Below are positions 1 to 8,775 of a stretch of 64,000 nucleotides of DNA, piece after piece (position 1 is the first letter of the stretch; each line of letters starts with the position of its first letter). A program made the translations under genes and the position numbers. Source of the DNA: Clostridiaceae bacterium (GTDB lineage: Bacteria > Bacillota > Clostridia > Saccharofermentanales > Saccharofermentanaceae); assembly GCA_012718915.1 (NCBI GenBank), contig JAAYBI010000015.1:1-64000 (forward strand), read 5' to 3'. The notes under the pieces are model-generated. The model did no database searches. It was not told where the DNA came from and saw only the letters and a list, made by a program, of their open reading frames with translations.

Positions 1-15
1 TTGGAATGAAGAGTC

Positions 16-44
16 TTGACACGATTACATCTTACGTGTAATAT
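16..44 (+). promoter_or_regulatory. Sigma-A promoter of the infC operon
   Basis: TTGACA at 16-21 is followed by a 17-base spacer and TAATAT at 39-44, an almost consensus vegetative promoter. It gives a start near position 51 and a leader of about 135 bases before infC. Confidence 0.85.
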
Positions 45-55
45 GAAACGCGTCA

Positions 56-168
56 TAACAAGAAGAGGCATCCGCTTCTCACCTCAAGCCTGTGCAAAGA
101 GGTTCATAACAGATTTTCGCGAGAGCGACTGTTTTGGAGCGGATAACGATTCGTTCCATTTTTGTTTT
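56..168 (+). promoter_or_regulatory. infC leader with attenuator-like terminator
   Basis: The untranslated leader carries a small hairpin (AGAAG / CTTCT around 62-80). It ends in a second hairpin, GGAGCG (136-141) with CGTTCC (152-157), followed directly by TTTTTGTTTT (159-168). This is an intrinsic terminator placed just before the infC ribosome binding site. In Bacillota the infC-rpmI-rplT operon is known to be controlled by premature termination when ribosomal protein L20 binds its leader, and this layout fits that mechanism. I infer the function from position and structure; I did not match it to a covariance model. Confidence 0.6.
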
Positions 169-185
169 AGAGGGGGTGCGTTTAT

Positions 186-707
186 ATCGCAAGACAAACT
201 AACGGGCAATTTATCAACGATGCTATTCGATTTAAGGAAGTTCGACTTATTGAGTCGGATGGAGAAATGATTGGGGTCGTGCAGATCTCTGATGCTCGCA
301 AGAGAGCAGAGGATCAAGGATTGGATTTGGTATTGATTGCAAATAATGCAGATAATCCGGTTTGCAAAATAATGGATTACGGCAAATTTTTATTTGAACA
401 GTCCAAGAGAGATAAGGAAGCTCGTAAGAATCAAAAGGTGACCGAGGTCAAAGAAATCGGAATGAGATTAACGACTGAGGAACATGATTTGAATGTCAAG
501 ACGAAAAACGCTTGCCGATTTTTAACAGACGGAGATCGAGTGAAAGTGATTATCAAGTATCGCGGACGCGAAATGGCTCACCAATCTCAAGGATATCCAG
601 TCATGGAGAAGTTTGCACAGGCTTGTGCCGAGTGTGGACAGATAGACAAGCCGGCCAGAGTCGAAGGGAGAAACATGGTTATGTTTCTTTCGCCAAAAAA
701 GAATTAA
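186..707 (+). CDS. infC: Translation initiation factor IF-3, rare ATC start
   Basis: IF-3 binds the 30S subunit, keeps it free of 50S and proofreads the start codon and initiator tRNA. The product has the family signature (VCKIMDYGKF, then GREMAH and EGRNMVMF) over about 173 residues, the normal length. The reading frame has a stop at 168-170. The conserved N-terminus (FINDAIRFKEVRLI) lies upstream of the first ATG at 267, so that ATG is too late. The best start is ATC at 186, nine bases after a near-perfect AGGGGGTG site at 171-178. E. coli infC also uses a non-canonical AUU start for autoregulation, since IF-3 rejects such codons, and the same control is likely here. It is the first gene of the operon with rpmI and rplT. 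Confidence 0.93.
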   Translation: MARQTNGQFINDAIRFKEVRLIESDGEMIGVVQISDARKRAEDQGLDLVLIANNADNPVCKIMDYGKFLFEQSKRDKEARKNQKVTEVKEIGMRLTTEEHDLNVKTKNACRFLTDGDRVKVIIKYRGREMAHQSQGYPVMEKFAQACAECGQIDKPARVEGRNMVMFLSPKKN

Positions 708-728
708 TCAACAAGGAGGAATCGGCAG

Positions 729-926
729 ATGCCAAAGCAAAAAACACACAGTTCGTCTAAGAAAAGATTCAAAGTCACTGGAACAGGTAAGGTTCTTTAT
801 TTCCAAGCCTTCCGCAGACATATTCTGAGTAAGCGACCCACCAAGCGTATGAGACATCTTCGTGGCGCGCTTGTTGCGAAACCCTGTAACGCCAAAATCA
901 TAAAGAAGATGATTCCGTACAAATAA
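729..926 (+). CDS. rpmI: 50S ribosomal protein L35
   Basis: This is a 65-residue basic ribosomal protein with the L35 pattern: [15 protein letters not shown] at the start, [16 protein letters not shown] in the middle and a lysine-rich end. It is part of the large subunit. It lies 21 bases after infC and 57 bases before rplT, the conserved infC-rpmI-rplT order. An AAGGAGG site at 713-719 precedes the ATG. Expression should follow the infC leader attenuator, and translation may be coupled to its neighbours. Confidence 0.98.
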   Translation: MPKQKTHSSSKKRFKVTGTGKVLYFQAFRRHILSKRPTKRMRHLRGALVAKPCNAKIIKKMIPYK

Positions 927-983
927 GTAATAGTATCAATAAGTCAATTACGAAAGAATGCAGTCGAATGCAGGAGGTAAAAT

Positions 984-1337
984 ATGACAAGAGTTAAAAG
1001 AGGTGTTCGCACAAGAGCGCGTCATCGTAAAATATTAAAGCAGGCTAAGGGTTATTTCGGACATAAGAGCAAGCTTTTTAAAGTTGCAAATCAACAAGTC
1101 CTCAAGTCCGGTGTGTATGCATATAGAGACCGTAGAAATAAGAAGAGAGACTTTCGTCGTCTCTGGATTCAGAGAATCAACGCGGCAGCACGTATGAACG
1201 GCATGTCCTATAGTCGCCTGATGGATGGCCTGAAGAAGGCGAACATCGCTCTGGACCGTAAGGTTTTATCCGATATCGCTATTACTGACCCAAAGGGCTT
1301 TGCAGCGCTTTGCGAGCAAGTTAAGGTTGCAAAATAA
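984..1337 (+). CDS. rplT: 50S ribosomal protein L20
   Basis: The 117-residue product is full-length L20, with typical stretches [17 protein letters not shown] near the N-terminus and [13 protein letters not shown] in the middle. It binds 23S rRNA early in 50S assembly. In Bacillota it also acts as the repressor of its own operon by binding the infC leader mRNA. An AGGAGG site (971-976) precedes the ATG. The rRNA methyltransferase gene begins 9 bases after its stop, so the operon probably continues. Confidence 0.98.
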   Translation: MTRVKRGVRTRARHRKILKQAKGYFGHKSKLFKVANQQVLKSGVYAYRDRRNKKRDFRRLWIQRINAAARMNGMSYSRLMDGLKKANIALDRKVLSDIAITDPKGFAALCEQVKVAK

Positions 1338-1346
1338 GAGAAGACA

Positions 1347-2165
1347 ATGATAAATTCAGAGCAATTGATTTCCGGAAAAGATAATCCGAAAATCAAATAC
1401 ATTCGTTCATTGCATAACCGAAAGACAGCCATCAAAGAAGGCGTTATCTTCGTTGAGGGCATGCGACTTTGCGAAGATGCTCTGAATTCGGGATTCTCTC
1501 CGATAATCATCGTTTATCAAGAATCAAAGAGGTCGCTTGTAGCCGATTGGCTCAAGCGATTTCCTGTATTCACAAATACTCAGTTTCTTTGTGTCTCAAC
1601 CCCGGTCTTTGAAAAAATCTCTTCGACTGTCAGCCCGCAGGGGGTTGCAGCGGTAGTCACGGAACCGAAATATCTGACTACAACAGACGATGCGCATTTT
1701 CAACGAATCATGGTATGCGAAAATGTATCGGACCCCGGCAATCTGGGTAACATAATGCGTAGTGCCGAAGCGTTTGATTTTTCCGAACTCATACTCGTCG
1801 GCCAATGCGCAGATCCTTATAACGAAAAAGTTCTTCGCTCTTCAATGGGGGCTTGTTTTAGGCTTCGCGTTCGTCAAGAAGTCTCATGCGAAGAAGTGTG
1901 CTTGCAATTAAGAAACTCAGGTGTACAATTAGTGGCAACGCATTTGTCCGGGCGTCCTTTGTCTGAGGCTGTTTTTGAGCGTAAAGTTGCTGTCTTTATG
2001 GGTAATGAGGCTCATGGTCTTTCACAAAAATGCAGTGATAATTGTGATATGCTGTTAAAGATTCCAATGCCGGGTCGTGCGGAGTCTCTGAATGTGGCTT
2101 CGGCGGCGGCTATTTTGTCTTATGTGCTGATGCAAGAGCATACACACATGAGTCAGGGTGATTAA
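1347..2165 (+). CDS. TrmH/SpoU-family RNA 2'-O-methyltransferase
   Basis: The protein is a SPOUT-class S-adenosylmethionine-dependent RNA ribose methyltransferase of 272 residues. An N-terminal substrate-binding part (NPKIKYIRSLHNRK) is followed by the three SPOUT motifs: NVSDPGNLGNIMRSAEAF with the catalytic arginine, then GNEAHGLS, then MPGRAESLNVASAAAI, which forms the cofactor knot. Genes of this type sit directly after rplT in many Clostridia and are thought to modify 23S rRNA. The exact target nucleotide cannot be read from the sequence. It lies 9 bases after rplT and 14 before trkA. Confidence 0.92.
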   Translation: MINSEQLISGKDNPKIKYIRSLHNRKTAIKEGVIFVEGMRLCEDALNSGFSPIIIVYQESKRSLVADWLKRFPVFTNTQFLCVSTPVFEKISSTVSPQGVAAVVTEPKYLTTTDDAHFQRIMVCENVSDPGNLGNIMRSAEAFDFSELILVGQCADPYNEKVLRSSMGACFRLRVRQEVSCEEVCLQLRNSGVQLVATHLSGRPLSEAVFERKVAVFMGNEAHGLSQKCSDNCDMLLKIPMPGRAESLNVASAAAILSYVLMQEHTHMSQGD

Positions 2166-2179
2166 AAGGGAGGATTGTT

Positions 2180-2806
2180 ATGCAAATTATCGTCTTAGGT
2201 GCTTCCAGGGCCGGACTTGCATTAGTCAGACGATTATTAGAGTTGGATCACGATGTTGTACTAGTTGATCCGGATGCGACATCCATTGCAAAGAAGCGCG
2301 GTGTAGATGTGGTCGCCGTGGATGGTGTTTTTATTGATATAGATGTACTTAAAGAAGCGGGAGTTCAAATGGCCGATGCAGTATGTGCCGTCAGTGAAAA
2401 TGAGAACCAGAATCTCATGGCCACTCAGATCGCGCATGAATTATTTAATGTCAAACATGTCATTTCTCGCGTATTTGAGACAGAGAGCTACAACCTATTT
2501 GATGAAATGGGCTATGTCACTTTATCGTCTCCTCTTTTGACAGTGGATGCCATCATTGGCGAACTTGAAGATTTGGGTAAGGAGAAAGTCGTTGGGTTTT
2601 GTGATCAGAATGTACTTGGACATCATGTCAAGTTCAGCATGATTGAACCGGACCCCGATTTGCTCGGAAGTCGTGTTCGAGACCTCGAAGATACTGACGG
2701 ACGGCATGTTTTCGGTATCATTCGCCATGATCATCTGATATTGGCGCTGCCGACGACGAAAATAGAAAAAGGCGACAAGCTTGTATTAGCTACGCAGATT
2801 TCGTGA
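2180..2806 (+). CDS. TrkA-family potassium uptake regulator, first copy
   Basis: A 208-residue cytosolic gating subunit with one RCK module: an N-terminal Rossmann RCK_N domain (MQIIVLGASRAGLALVRRL, residues 1-120) and a C-terminal RCK_C/TrkA_C domain (about 130-208). It should bind nucleotide and open or close the TrkH pore encoded two genes downstream. The dinucleotide loop reads GASRAG rather than the usual GxGxxG, so binding may differ from its neighbour. AGGGAGG at 2167-2173 supports the ATG at 2180. Two single-module regulators in tandem may form a hetero-oligomeric ring in place of the fused two-module TrkA of enterobacteria. Confidence 0.9.
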   Translation: MQIIVLGASRAGLALVRRLLELDHDVVLVDPDATSIAKKRGVDVVAVDGVFIDIDVLKEAGVQMADAVCAVSENENQNLMATQIAHELFNVKHVISRVFETESYNLFDEMGYVTLSSPLLTVDAIIGELEDLGKEKVVGFCDQNVLGHHVKFSMIEPDPDLLGSRVRDLEDTDGRHVFGIIRHDHLILALPTTKIEKGDKLVLATQIS

Positions 2807-2816
2807 GGAGAAGCTT

Positions 2817-3470
2817 ATGAAGATTGTTATTGTCGGCGCGGGTAAGGTTGCTTACTATCTGATTCGAGAATTTGTGCAAGAGCATGAAGTTACTATTATC
2901 GAACAAGACGAGAAGTCTGCGAATAGAATGGCAAATCAGCTCTCGGCTTCGGTAATATATGGTGACGGTTCAATTCTTGCGGTACTTGGACCTGCTTGCA
3001 AAGGTGCGGATATGATCGTCGCATTAACCGGCAAGGATGAGACGAATTTAATCGCCTGCCAGATAGCTAAAAAATTCTGTGGTGTTCCGGTAGCGGTTGC
3101 CAGAGTAAACAATCCCAGAAATCTTGAGGTGATGTCCCGTTTTGGTGTCGACAAATCCTATTCCGGCACACAAATTCTTGCTGAGATGATAGAGCAGGAG
3201 ATTGATTTTAAGGGCCTTAGAATTGTTCACAAAATCAAAGGTTCAAAATACGTCTTGGTCGAATTTGAACTTTCGGCTCGTTCAAAAGCTTGCGGAAAGA
3301 CTCTTTCTGACTATCGATTTGTCAATGGTTCCAAGGTCGTTGTAGTGAATAGCAACGGTGATGTAATTACACCAAAAGGCGACACGGTCATGCATGCCGG
3401 AGATATGCTAACTCTGGTTTGTGATTCGAAGAGTATCGAACAAATCTGGAAAGAGATGGTAAGAGAGTAA
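2817..3470 (+). CDS. TrkA-family potassium uptake regulator, second copy
   Basis: A second single-module RCK protein of 217 residues. RCK_N begins MKIVIVGAGKVAYYLIREF, with acidic residues at the end of the second strand (TIIEQDEKSA) that usually contact the NAD ribose. RCK_C covers about residues 135-217. It begins 10 bases after the first copy, with GAGGAG just upstream, and its stop directly abuts the trkH start. The two copies are clearly diverged, so this is an old duplication and not a recent one. It is the likely partner of the adjacent gene in gating TrkH. Confidence 0.92.
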   Translation: MKIVIVGAGKVAYYLIREFVQEHEVTIIEQDEKSANRMANQLSASVIYGDGSILAVLGPACKGADMIVALTGKDETNLIACQIAKKFCGVPVAVARVNNPRNLEVMSRFGVDKSYSGTQILAEMIEQEIDFKGLRIVHKIKGSKYVLVEFELSARSKACGKTLSDYRFVNGSKVVVVNSNGDVITPKGDTVMHAGDMLTLVCDSKSIEQIWKEMVRE

Positions 3471-4877
3471 ATGTTGGTCCGAAAGAGCAAATCCAAGGAA
3501 TTCTTTCGATGGCTATTATCTAAACCGGCAAGAATGATTGTTGGTAGTTTTTTGCTCATCATCATGATGGGCTTTGTCTTGCTATTGCTTCCGCTTTCGT
3601 CTGCTGACGGGCGAAGTGTCGGGCCACTGAAGGCCATATTTACTTCGGTATCGGCAACTTGTGTTACCGGATTGGTGTTGTCGGATACGGCGTTGACATA
3701 TTCCTCGTTCGGTCGTTCTGTGGTTATCGGATTAATCCAGATTGGCGGTTTGGGATTAGTTACAATCACGACATTTTTTCTCACAATCGTCAGACGTCGA
3801 GTCGGATTAAAAACACGACTGTTGGCTCAAGAAAGTTCAGGTAGTTTCACGTTTATGGAATTGCCGTCACTTCTTAAGTCAATCGTAGTGATGACCCTTT
3901 CTTTTGAATTACTGGGTATGCTTGTATTTGCAACACAATTTGTGCCGCTGTTTGGTTGGCGGGCCGGACTTTCAAAATCTGCATTTCATGCTGTGTCTTC
4001 TTTTTGTAATGCCGGATTTGATTTGATGGGAGATACGAGTTTCGGTCCATATTCAAGTATGACCGGATTTGCTGATAATCCGGTCGTATTATTGATGACT
4101 TCATTTCTCATAATTTCTGGCGGTTTGGGGTTTATCGTTTGGCGAGATATTTTTGCGGCTATTAATTCAAAAAAACTCCATGTGCATAGCCGAATCACTT
4201 TACTGGGTACGGGAATACTTCTGATAGTGGGAACTGCATTTTTTCTTATGGCCGAGTTCTCAAATACTTCGGAAGGTGCAATGGGCTTGTTAGCTGCCGG
4301 AGACCGCCTTTCAAATGCATTCTTTCAATCGGTTACGATGAGAACGGCAGGATTTAACTCCATCAACATGACCACGATGATTGATTCGTCCAAGGTCATT
4401 TCTGTCATGTTGATGTTTATCGGTGCCGGTTCGGGATCTACCGGTGGTGGCGTTAAAGTATCCACTTTCATGCTTTTGCTGTATTCAATGCATGCAGAAA
4501 TTAAAGGCGATACCAATATTGTGATTCGAAAAAATCAAATTCCGAGAGAGGCAGTTCAGCGAGCTATTGCCATACTGGTTATGGCGATGGGCTTAGTGTT
4601 ATTTCTTTCAATTCTTTTATCCTTCGCAGAAGCAGAAGCGCTAGATTTAGGGCAGATGAGTTATTTAGATCTTTTGTTTGAATCGGCATCGGCATTTGGA
4701 ACCGTTGGCGTCTCGTCGGCGAACACGCCGGTTTTATCTACGCTGAGCAAAATTCTCATTATTCCGGTTATGTTTATCGGACGAATCGGACCGGTTACTT
4801 TTGCGGTCAGTCTTGCGTTAAGAGAACCCAAAGAATACTCGAATGTTTTTCCGGAAGGCAGAATTCACATTGGATAG
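3471..4877 (+). CDS. TrkH-family potassium transporter pore subunit
   Basis: An integral membrane protein of 468 residues that moves potassium (or potassium with sodium) through four repeated M1-P-M2 units. Visible filter-like segments are SVSATCVTGLV, SSFCNAGFDLMG, TMRTAGFN and SAFGTVGVS, each holding the expected glycine. Hydrophobic helices run throughout, starting with IVGSFLLIIMMGFVLLLL. The gene starts at the base after the second trkA stop, with a weak site (AAGAGAG), so it is probably translationally coupled. The operon ends here, and I see no strong terminator behind it. Confidence 0.95.
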   Translation: MLVRKSKSKEFFRWLLSKPARMIVGSFLLIIMMGFVLLLLPLSSADGRSVGPLKAIFTSVSATCVTGLVLSDTALTYSSFGRSVVIGLIQIGGLGLVTITTFFLTIVRRRVGLKTRLLAQESSGSFTFMELPSLLKSIVVMTLSFELLGMLVFATQFVPLFGWRAGLSKSAFHAVSSFCNAGFDLMGDTSFGPYSSMTGFADNPVVLLMTSFLIISGGLGFIVWRDIFAAINSKKLHVHSRITLLGTGILLIVGTAFFLMAEFSNTSEGAMGLLAAGDRLSNAFFQSVTMRTAGFNSINMTTMIDSSKVISVMLMFIGAGSGSTGGGVKVSTFMLLLYSMHAEIKGDTNIVIRKNQIPREAVQRAIAILVMAMGLVLFLSILLSFAEAEALDLGQMSYLDLLFESASAFGTVGVSSANTPVLSTLSKILIIPVMFIGRIGPVTFAVSLALREPKEYSNVFPEGRIHIG

Positions 4878-4922
4878 ATAGAACCTCCGTGAGATTATAG
4901 TTTTTGAATTCGATGAAAAGAA

Positions 4923-4936
4923 TTTCCAATTGGAAA
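4923..4936. promoter_or_regulatory. 14-bp perfect palindrome upstream of aconitase
   Basis: TTTCCAATTGGAAA is a perfect inverted repeat in the 248-base gap between trkH and the aconitase gene. It has no T-tract, so it looks like a protein binding site, not a terminator. The regulator is unknown. Confidence 0.4.
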
Positions 4937-5064
4937 ATTCCGAGTAAATTATTAATCTGAAATTACCATCTATACGTAATTAATCAGTAGAAATCGGCGA
5001 GTTGGTTTTTCTGTCATAACTCTAAAATCTAAAAGGAATCGTAGATTCAGCCGGGCGGATTCAC

Positions 5065-5094
5065 TTGACAAATTTACTTGTCGTAACGGATAAT
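5065..5094 (+). promoter_or_regulatory. Promoter and possible operator of aconitase/citrate synthase
   Basis: TTGACA (5065-5070), an 18-base spacer and GATAAT (5089-5094) form a good sigma-A promoter. An inverted repeat GACAA-N6-TTGTC (5067-5082) covers the -35 box and spacer, where a bound repressor would block RNA polymerase. The operator role is inference. Confidence 0.65.
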
Positions 5095-5125
5095 TAATGA
5101 TCGATTAGTTGAGGAGGACGGTATT

Positions 5126-7060
5126 ATGGGGCAGACCATATCGCAGAAAATCATTAGCGCACATTTAATTTCCGGTTCAATGGAGGCCGGTTCCGAAATA
5201 TCGATTCTTATTGATCAGACTCTTACACAGGATTCAACGGGTACAATGGCGTATCTTCAATTCGAAGCGATTGATATTCCGAAGGTCAAGACGAAGCTTT
5301 CCGTAGCGTATATTGACCATAATATGTTGCAATCCGGTTTCGAGAATGCAGACGATCATAAGTATATTCAGACCGTTGCCGCAAAGCACGGCATTCGTTT
5401 TTCCAAGCCCGGCAATGGTGTTTGCCACCAGGTCCATATTGAGCGATTCGGTATCCCGGGAGATACACTCCTGGGGTCTGACAGCCACACCCCAACCTGC
5501 GGCGGTATAGGCATGTTAGCTATCGGTGCCGGCGGCTTGGATGTTGCGGTTGCGATGGGTGGAGGACCTTATTATCTTAGCATGCCCAAAATGACCCAGG
5601 TCGTGTTAAAGGGAAGACTGGCGCCTTGGGCTACCGCTAAGGATATTATTCTCGAAGTATTACGCGTTATGACCGTCAAGGGTGGCGTTGGCAAAATAGT
5701 AGAATATGCCGGTGACGGTATCGACTATTTGTCAGTTCCGGAGCGTGCCACCATTACGAATATGGGAGCTGAACTTGGTGCGACTACATCAATATTTCCC
5801 TCTGATGAAGTCACGAGGAAATTCCTTGAGGCTCAAGGCAGAGCATCGGATTATGTTGCGTTGTCTGCAGATTCGGACGCTCTTTATGATGAAGTGATTG
5901 AGATCGATCTCTCGACATTAAGCCCAATGGTGGCTAAGCCGCATATGCCGGATAATGTTGTAAAGGTTTCTGAAATTGAAGGACTAAAAGTTGATCAGGT
6001 TTGTATTGGTTCCTGCACAAATTCTTCCCTTATGGATATGTTAAAAGTTGCGGCCTTATTGAAGGGTAAGACGGTTCATACCGATGTGTCTTTGGTCATT
6101 GCGCCAGGCTCAAAGCAAGTATTCAATATGCTTGCAGAATGTGGTGCTTTGGCGGATATGATTGCGGCGGGCGCACGTATTCTGGAGTGTTCTTGCGGAC
6201 CTTGTATCGGAATGGGCCAATCACCAAGGACAGATGCTATATCATTACGGACCAATAATCGCAATTTTTACGCGCGCTCGGGAACCGCATCAGCGAACGT
6301 CTACTTGGTGAGTCCGGAAGTCGCAACATTGGCTGCAATTGAAGGCAGAGTTATTGATCCAATCAATTGTGGTCAACCACCGGTGATTTCGATGCCTGAT
6401 TCTTTCTTAATTAATGACAATCTTGTTGTTCTTCCGCCCGACGACAACCACGAGATCGAAGTAGTCAGAGGACCTAACATCAAGCCATTTCCGATCAATA
6501 CGAGGTTGCCTGAAAATGTTTCCGGCAAAGTCTTGGCTTTGTTGGAGGATAACATTACAACGGACCATATTATGCCATCAAACGCCAAGTTGTTGCCTTA
6601 TCGTTCAAATGTCCCCTATTTGGCAGATTACTGCTTGACGCCGTCGGATCCCGAGTTCCCGAAGCGCGCCAAGGAGAATCAGGGCGGGTTTATAATTGGC
6701 GGAGCAAATTACGGACAGGGCTCAAGCCGTGAACATGCAGCGTTGGCTCCGTTACAGTTAGGTGTTAAAGCCGTTATTACGAAGTCTTTCGCTCGTATTC
6801 ACATGGCAAATCTTATCAATAACGGCATTTTACCACTGACTTTCGCAGATCTTTCAGACTATGATAGAATAACTCTGTTGGATGAGTTATACATCGATAA
6901 CGCGCAGGAACAGATTCGGTCAGCTGCAAAAGATGAGACTGTTACCGTAACAAATATAACCCAAGGGTACTCTTTCCGTACAATTTGCTCTATATCAGAG
7001 CGACAAGCCGAAATTCTCATTGCGGGTGGTCTTTTGAATTACACTAAAACCTTAGGATGA
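5126..7060 (+). CDS. Aconitate hydratase, short clostridial type
   Basis: The enzyme interconverts citrate and isocitrate through cis-aconitate in the cytosol using a [4Fe-4S] cluster. The product has 644 residues, shorter than the ~900 of AcnA and typical of the aconitase subgroup related to isopropylmalate isomerase. Key motifs are GSDSHTPTCGGIG (118-129), the cluster ligands C297 (GSCTNS), C357 and C360 (CGPC), and the swivelling-domain motif GQGSSREHAAL. GAGGAGG at 5110-5116 sets the start. It precedes the citrate synthase gene and is probably cotranscribed with it. Together they give the first steps of an oxidative branch towards 2-oxoglutarate. No isocitrate dehydrogenase gene is in the window. 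Confidence 0.95.
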   Translation: MGQTISQKIISAHLISGSMEAGSEISILIDQTLTQDSTGTMAYLQFEAIDIPKVKTKLSVAYIDHNMLQSGFENADDHKYIQTVAAKHGIRFSKPGNGVCHQVHIERFGIPGDTLLGSDSHTPTCGGIGMLAIGAGGLDVAVAMGGGPYYLSMPKMTQVVLKGRLAPWATAKDIILEVLRVMTVKGGVGKIVEYAGDGIDYLSVPERATITNMGAELGATTSIFPSDEVTRKFLEAQGRASDYVALSADSDALYDEVIEIDLSTLSPMVAKPHMPDNVVKVSEIEGLKVDQVCIGSCTNSSLMDMLKVAALLKGKTVHTDVSLVIAPGSKQVFNMLAECGALADMIAAGARILECSCGPCIGMGQSPRTDAISLRTNNRNFYARSGTASANVYLVSPEVATLAAIEGRVIDPINCGQPPVISMPDSFLINDNLVVLPPDDNHEIEVVRGPNIKPFPINTRLPENVSGKVLALLEDNITTDHIMPSNAKLLPYRSNVPYLADYCLTPSDPEFPKRAKENQGGFIIGGANYGQGSSREHAALAPLQLGVKAVITKSFARIHMANLINNGILPLTFADLSDYDRITLLDELYIDNAQEQIRSAAKDETVTVTNITQGYSFRTICSISERQAEILIAGGLLNYTKTLG

Positions 7061-7097
7061 TTTTGGCGCATTTACGATTCACCAGGGAGGTATGCCT

Positions 7098-8480
7098 ATG
7101 AGAGATGTTTCTCAAGATAAGACGAAAATAATCGAGGAAATGGCTGCAAAAGCCAGTGTTCAGTCTAAAATAGAGCCTGCCCTATACGAGCGTTTCAACG
7201 TGAAGCGCGGTCTTAGAAATTCTGACGGAACAGGTGTCTTAGTTGGATTAACCGAAGTGGGAGAGGTTATGTCTTACATCGTGGATGATGCCGAGCGTAT
7301 CCCGGTTGAGGGAAGACTTTTCTATCAAGGGATTGAGATATCCGATATCGTGTCCGGATTTTACCAGCACAAGCGATTTGGGTTTGAAGAAACCGCCTAT
7401 TTGCTTTTGTTCGGAGAGCTTCCGACAGCCGATCAATTATCTGAATTTGAGGCACTTTTGGTGGCTTGTCGTGACTTGCCGGACAATTTTACGGAAGATA
7501 TGATTCTAAAGGCACCAAGCCCTGACATTATGAATAAATTGGCTCGGTCCGTGTTGGCTCTGTATTCATATGATGCTGATCCGGACTCCTTGGAAGTTAC
7601 TAACGTTTTGAGACAATGCGTAGAATTAATTGCGCGTTTTCCGGTTATGATTGCTCATGCTTACATGGCCAGGCGCCACTATGTCGAGAAGGAGAGCCTT
7701 TTTCTTCATTCGCCAAAGCCTGAATATAATACTGCTCAGAATATTCTGTATCTGATTCGACCTGATGGTCAATTCTCGGACTTAGAAGCGCGAATCTTGG
7801 ATTTGGCTTTAGTGCTTCACGCAGAACACGGCGGAGGCAATAATTCCTCTTTTGTCACTCACTGTGTTTCTTCTTCGGGTTCAGATACTTATTCTGTCAT
7901 AGCAGCGGCTATTGGATCACTGAAGGGACCACAGCACGGTGGCGCAAGCAATAAAGCTTATGCTATGATGCAAGAACTGGCCGCTTCAGTTAAGAACTGG
8001 CGCAATGAGATGGAGATTTGCGATTATCTGACTAAGATATTAAGCAAACAAGCGTATGATCGTTCGGGCTTAATCTATGGTATCGGTCATGCCGTATATA
8101 CGGTTTCCGATCCGAGAACGAAGTTGCTTCGCGATTATGCTCGTTCTTTAGCTTATGAAGCGGGACGCGAAGAGGAATACGAATTGTATACGCTTACGGA
8201 ACGTTTGGCTCCGGAAGTTTTCAACCGCGTTAAGAAGAATGATAAAATCGTTTGTGCTAACGTTGATTTCTACGCCGGATTTATTTACTCCATGTTAGGT
8301 ATTCCGCCGGAGTTGTTTACACCGATCTTTGCTTGTGCTCGAATCGCCGGATGGAGTGCACATCGAATTGAAGAGCTTGTCTCCGGTGGTCGAATTATGA
8401 GACCCGCCTACAAATCCGTTCGCAAGAGAAGACGGTATGTTCAGATTGAGAATCGAGAAGATAAAGAGGACGAAGAATAA
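7098..8480 (+). CDS. Citrate synthase
   Basis: Condenses oxaloacetate with acetyl-CoA to citrate. The product is 460 residues with the family core: HAEHGGGNNSSF and GIGHAVYTVSDPR carry the two catalytic histidines, KGPQHGGASNKAY binds CoA, and NVDFYAGFIYSMLG holds the catalytic aspartate. An ATG at 7092 lies one base after the GGAGG site, which is too close. The ATG at 7098 has ideal spacing and is chosen. The C-terminal end is rich in arginine and lysine (SVRKRRRYVQ). An intrinsic terminator follows within 35 bases and closes the unit with aconitase. Confidence 0.95.
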   Translation: MRDVSQDKTKIIEEMAAKASVQSKIEPALYERFNVKRGLRNSDGTGVLVGLTEVGEVMSYIVDDAERIPVEGRLFYQGIEISDIVSGFYQHKRFGFEETAYLLLFGELPTADQLSEFEALLVACRDLPDNFTEDMILKAPSPDIMNKLARSVLALYSYDADPDSLEVTNVLRQCVELIARFPVMIAHAYMARRHYVEKESLFLHSPKPEYNTAQNILYLIRPDGQFSDLEARILDLALVLHAEHGGGNNSSFVTHCVSSSGSDTYSVIAAAIGSLKGPQHGGASNKAYAMMQELAASVKNWRNEMEICDYLTKILSKQAYDRSGLIYGIGHAVYTVSDPRTKLLRDYARSLAYEAGREEEYELYTLTERLAPEVFNRVKKNDKIVCANVDFYAGFIYSMLGIPPELFTPIFACARIAGWSAHRIEELVSGGRIMRPAYKSVRKRRRYVQIENREDKEDEE

Positions 8481-8486
8481 GCCATC

Positions 8487-8514
8487 AAGCCACATCGTAC
8501 GGTGTGGCTTTTTT
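8487..8514 (+). terminator. Terminator of citrate synthase
   Basis: AAGCCACA (8487-8494) pairs with TGTGGCTT (8503-8510), followed by a run of T to 8514. This is a standard intrinsic terminator ten bases after the stop codon. Confidence 0.9.
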
Positions 8515-8526
8515 ATGAGTATTGTC

Positions 8527-8558
8527 AAAAAAAAACACCCAAGCAATAGCTTGAGTGT
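8527..8558 (-). terminator. Terminator of tRNA-Glu
   Basis: On the minus strand CACTCAAGC pairs with GCTTGGGTG (one wobble pair) around a four-base loop and is followed by nine T residues, immediately downstream of the tRNA. Confidence 0.85.
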
Positions 8559-8560
8559 GT

Positions 8561-8635
8561 TGGTGACCCTAAGGAGAATCGAACTCCTGATTCCGCCTTG
8601 AGAGGGCAGCGTCTTAACCGCTTGACCATAGGGCC
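8561..8635 (-). tRNA. tRNA-Glu (CTC anticodon)
   Basis: The minus strand folds into a full cloverleaf. The acceptor stem GGCCCTA pairs with TAGGGTC, the discriminator base is A, and the CCA end is encoded. The anticodon loop is CTCTCAA, so the anticodon is CTC, reading GAG. TTC in the T arm is intact (GTTCGATTC). It has its own promoter and terminator and so is a single-gene unit. Confidence 0.93.
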
Positions 8636-8655
8636 GTTTTATTGATGCAGAAAGG

Positions 8656-8684
8656 ATAATACCATACGAAAGAAATCCAGACAA
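8656..8684 (-). promoter_or_regulatory. Promoter of tRNA-Glu
   Basis: Read on the minus strand: TTGTCT, a 17-base spacer, then TATTAT with an upstream TGG, an extended -10 element. It lies 21 bases before the tRNA. Confidence 0.6.
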
Positions 8685-8775
8685 GTGCTAAAGGGAACAA
8701 ATTGTAAAAATTTAAATCTCGCGTATGTCCGTGGTTATTTTTTCTCGTCACTATGATAAACTAATTCAGGAACAA

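Noticed and set aside
8295-8684. Minus-strand open frame over the end of citrate synthase and tRNA-Glu
   Set aside because: It overlaps a clear gene, two terminators and a tRNA, and has no recognisable protein pattern.
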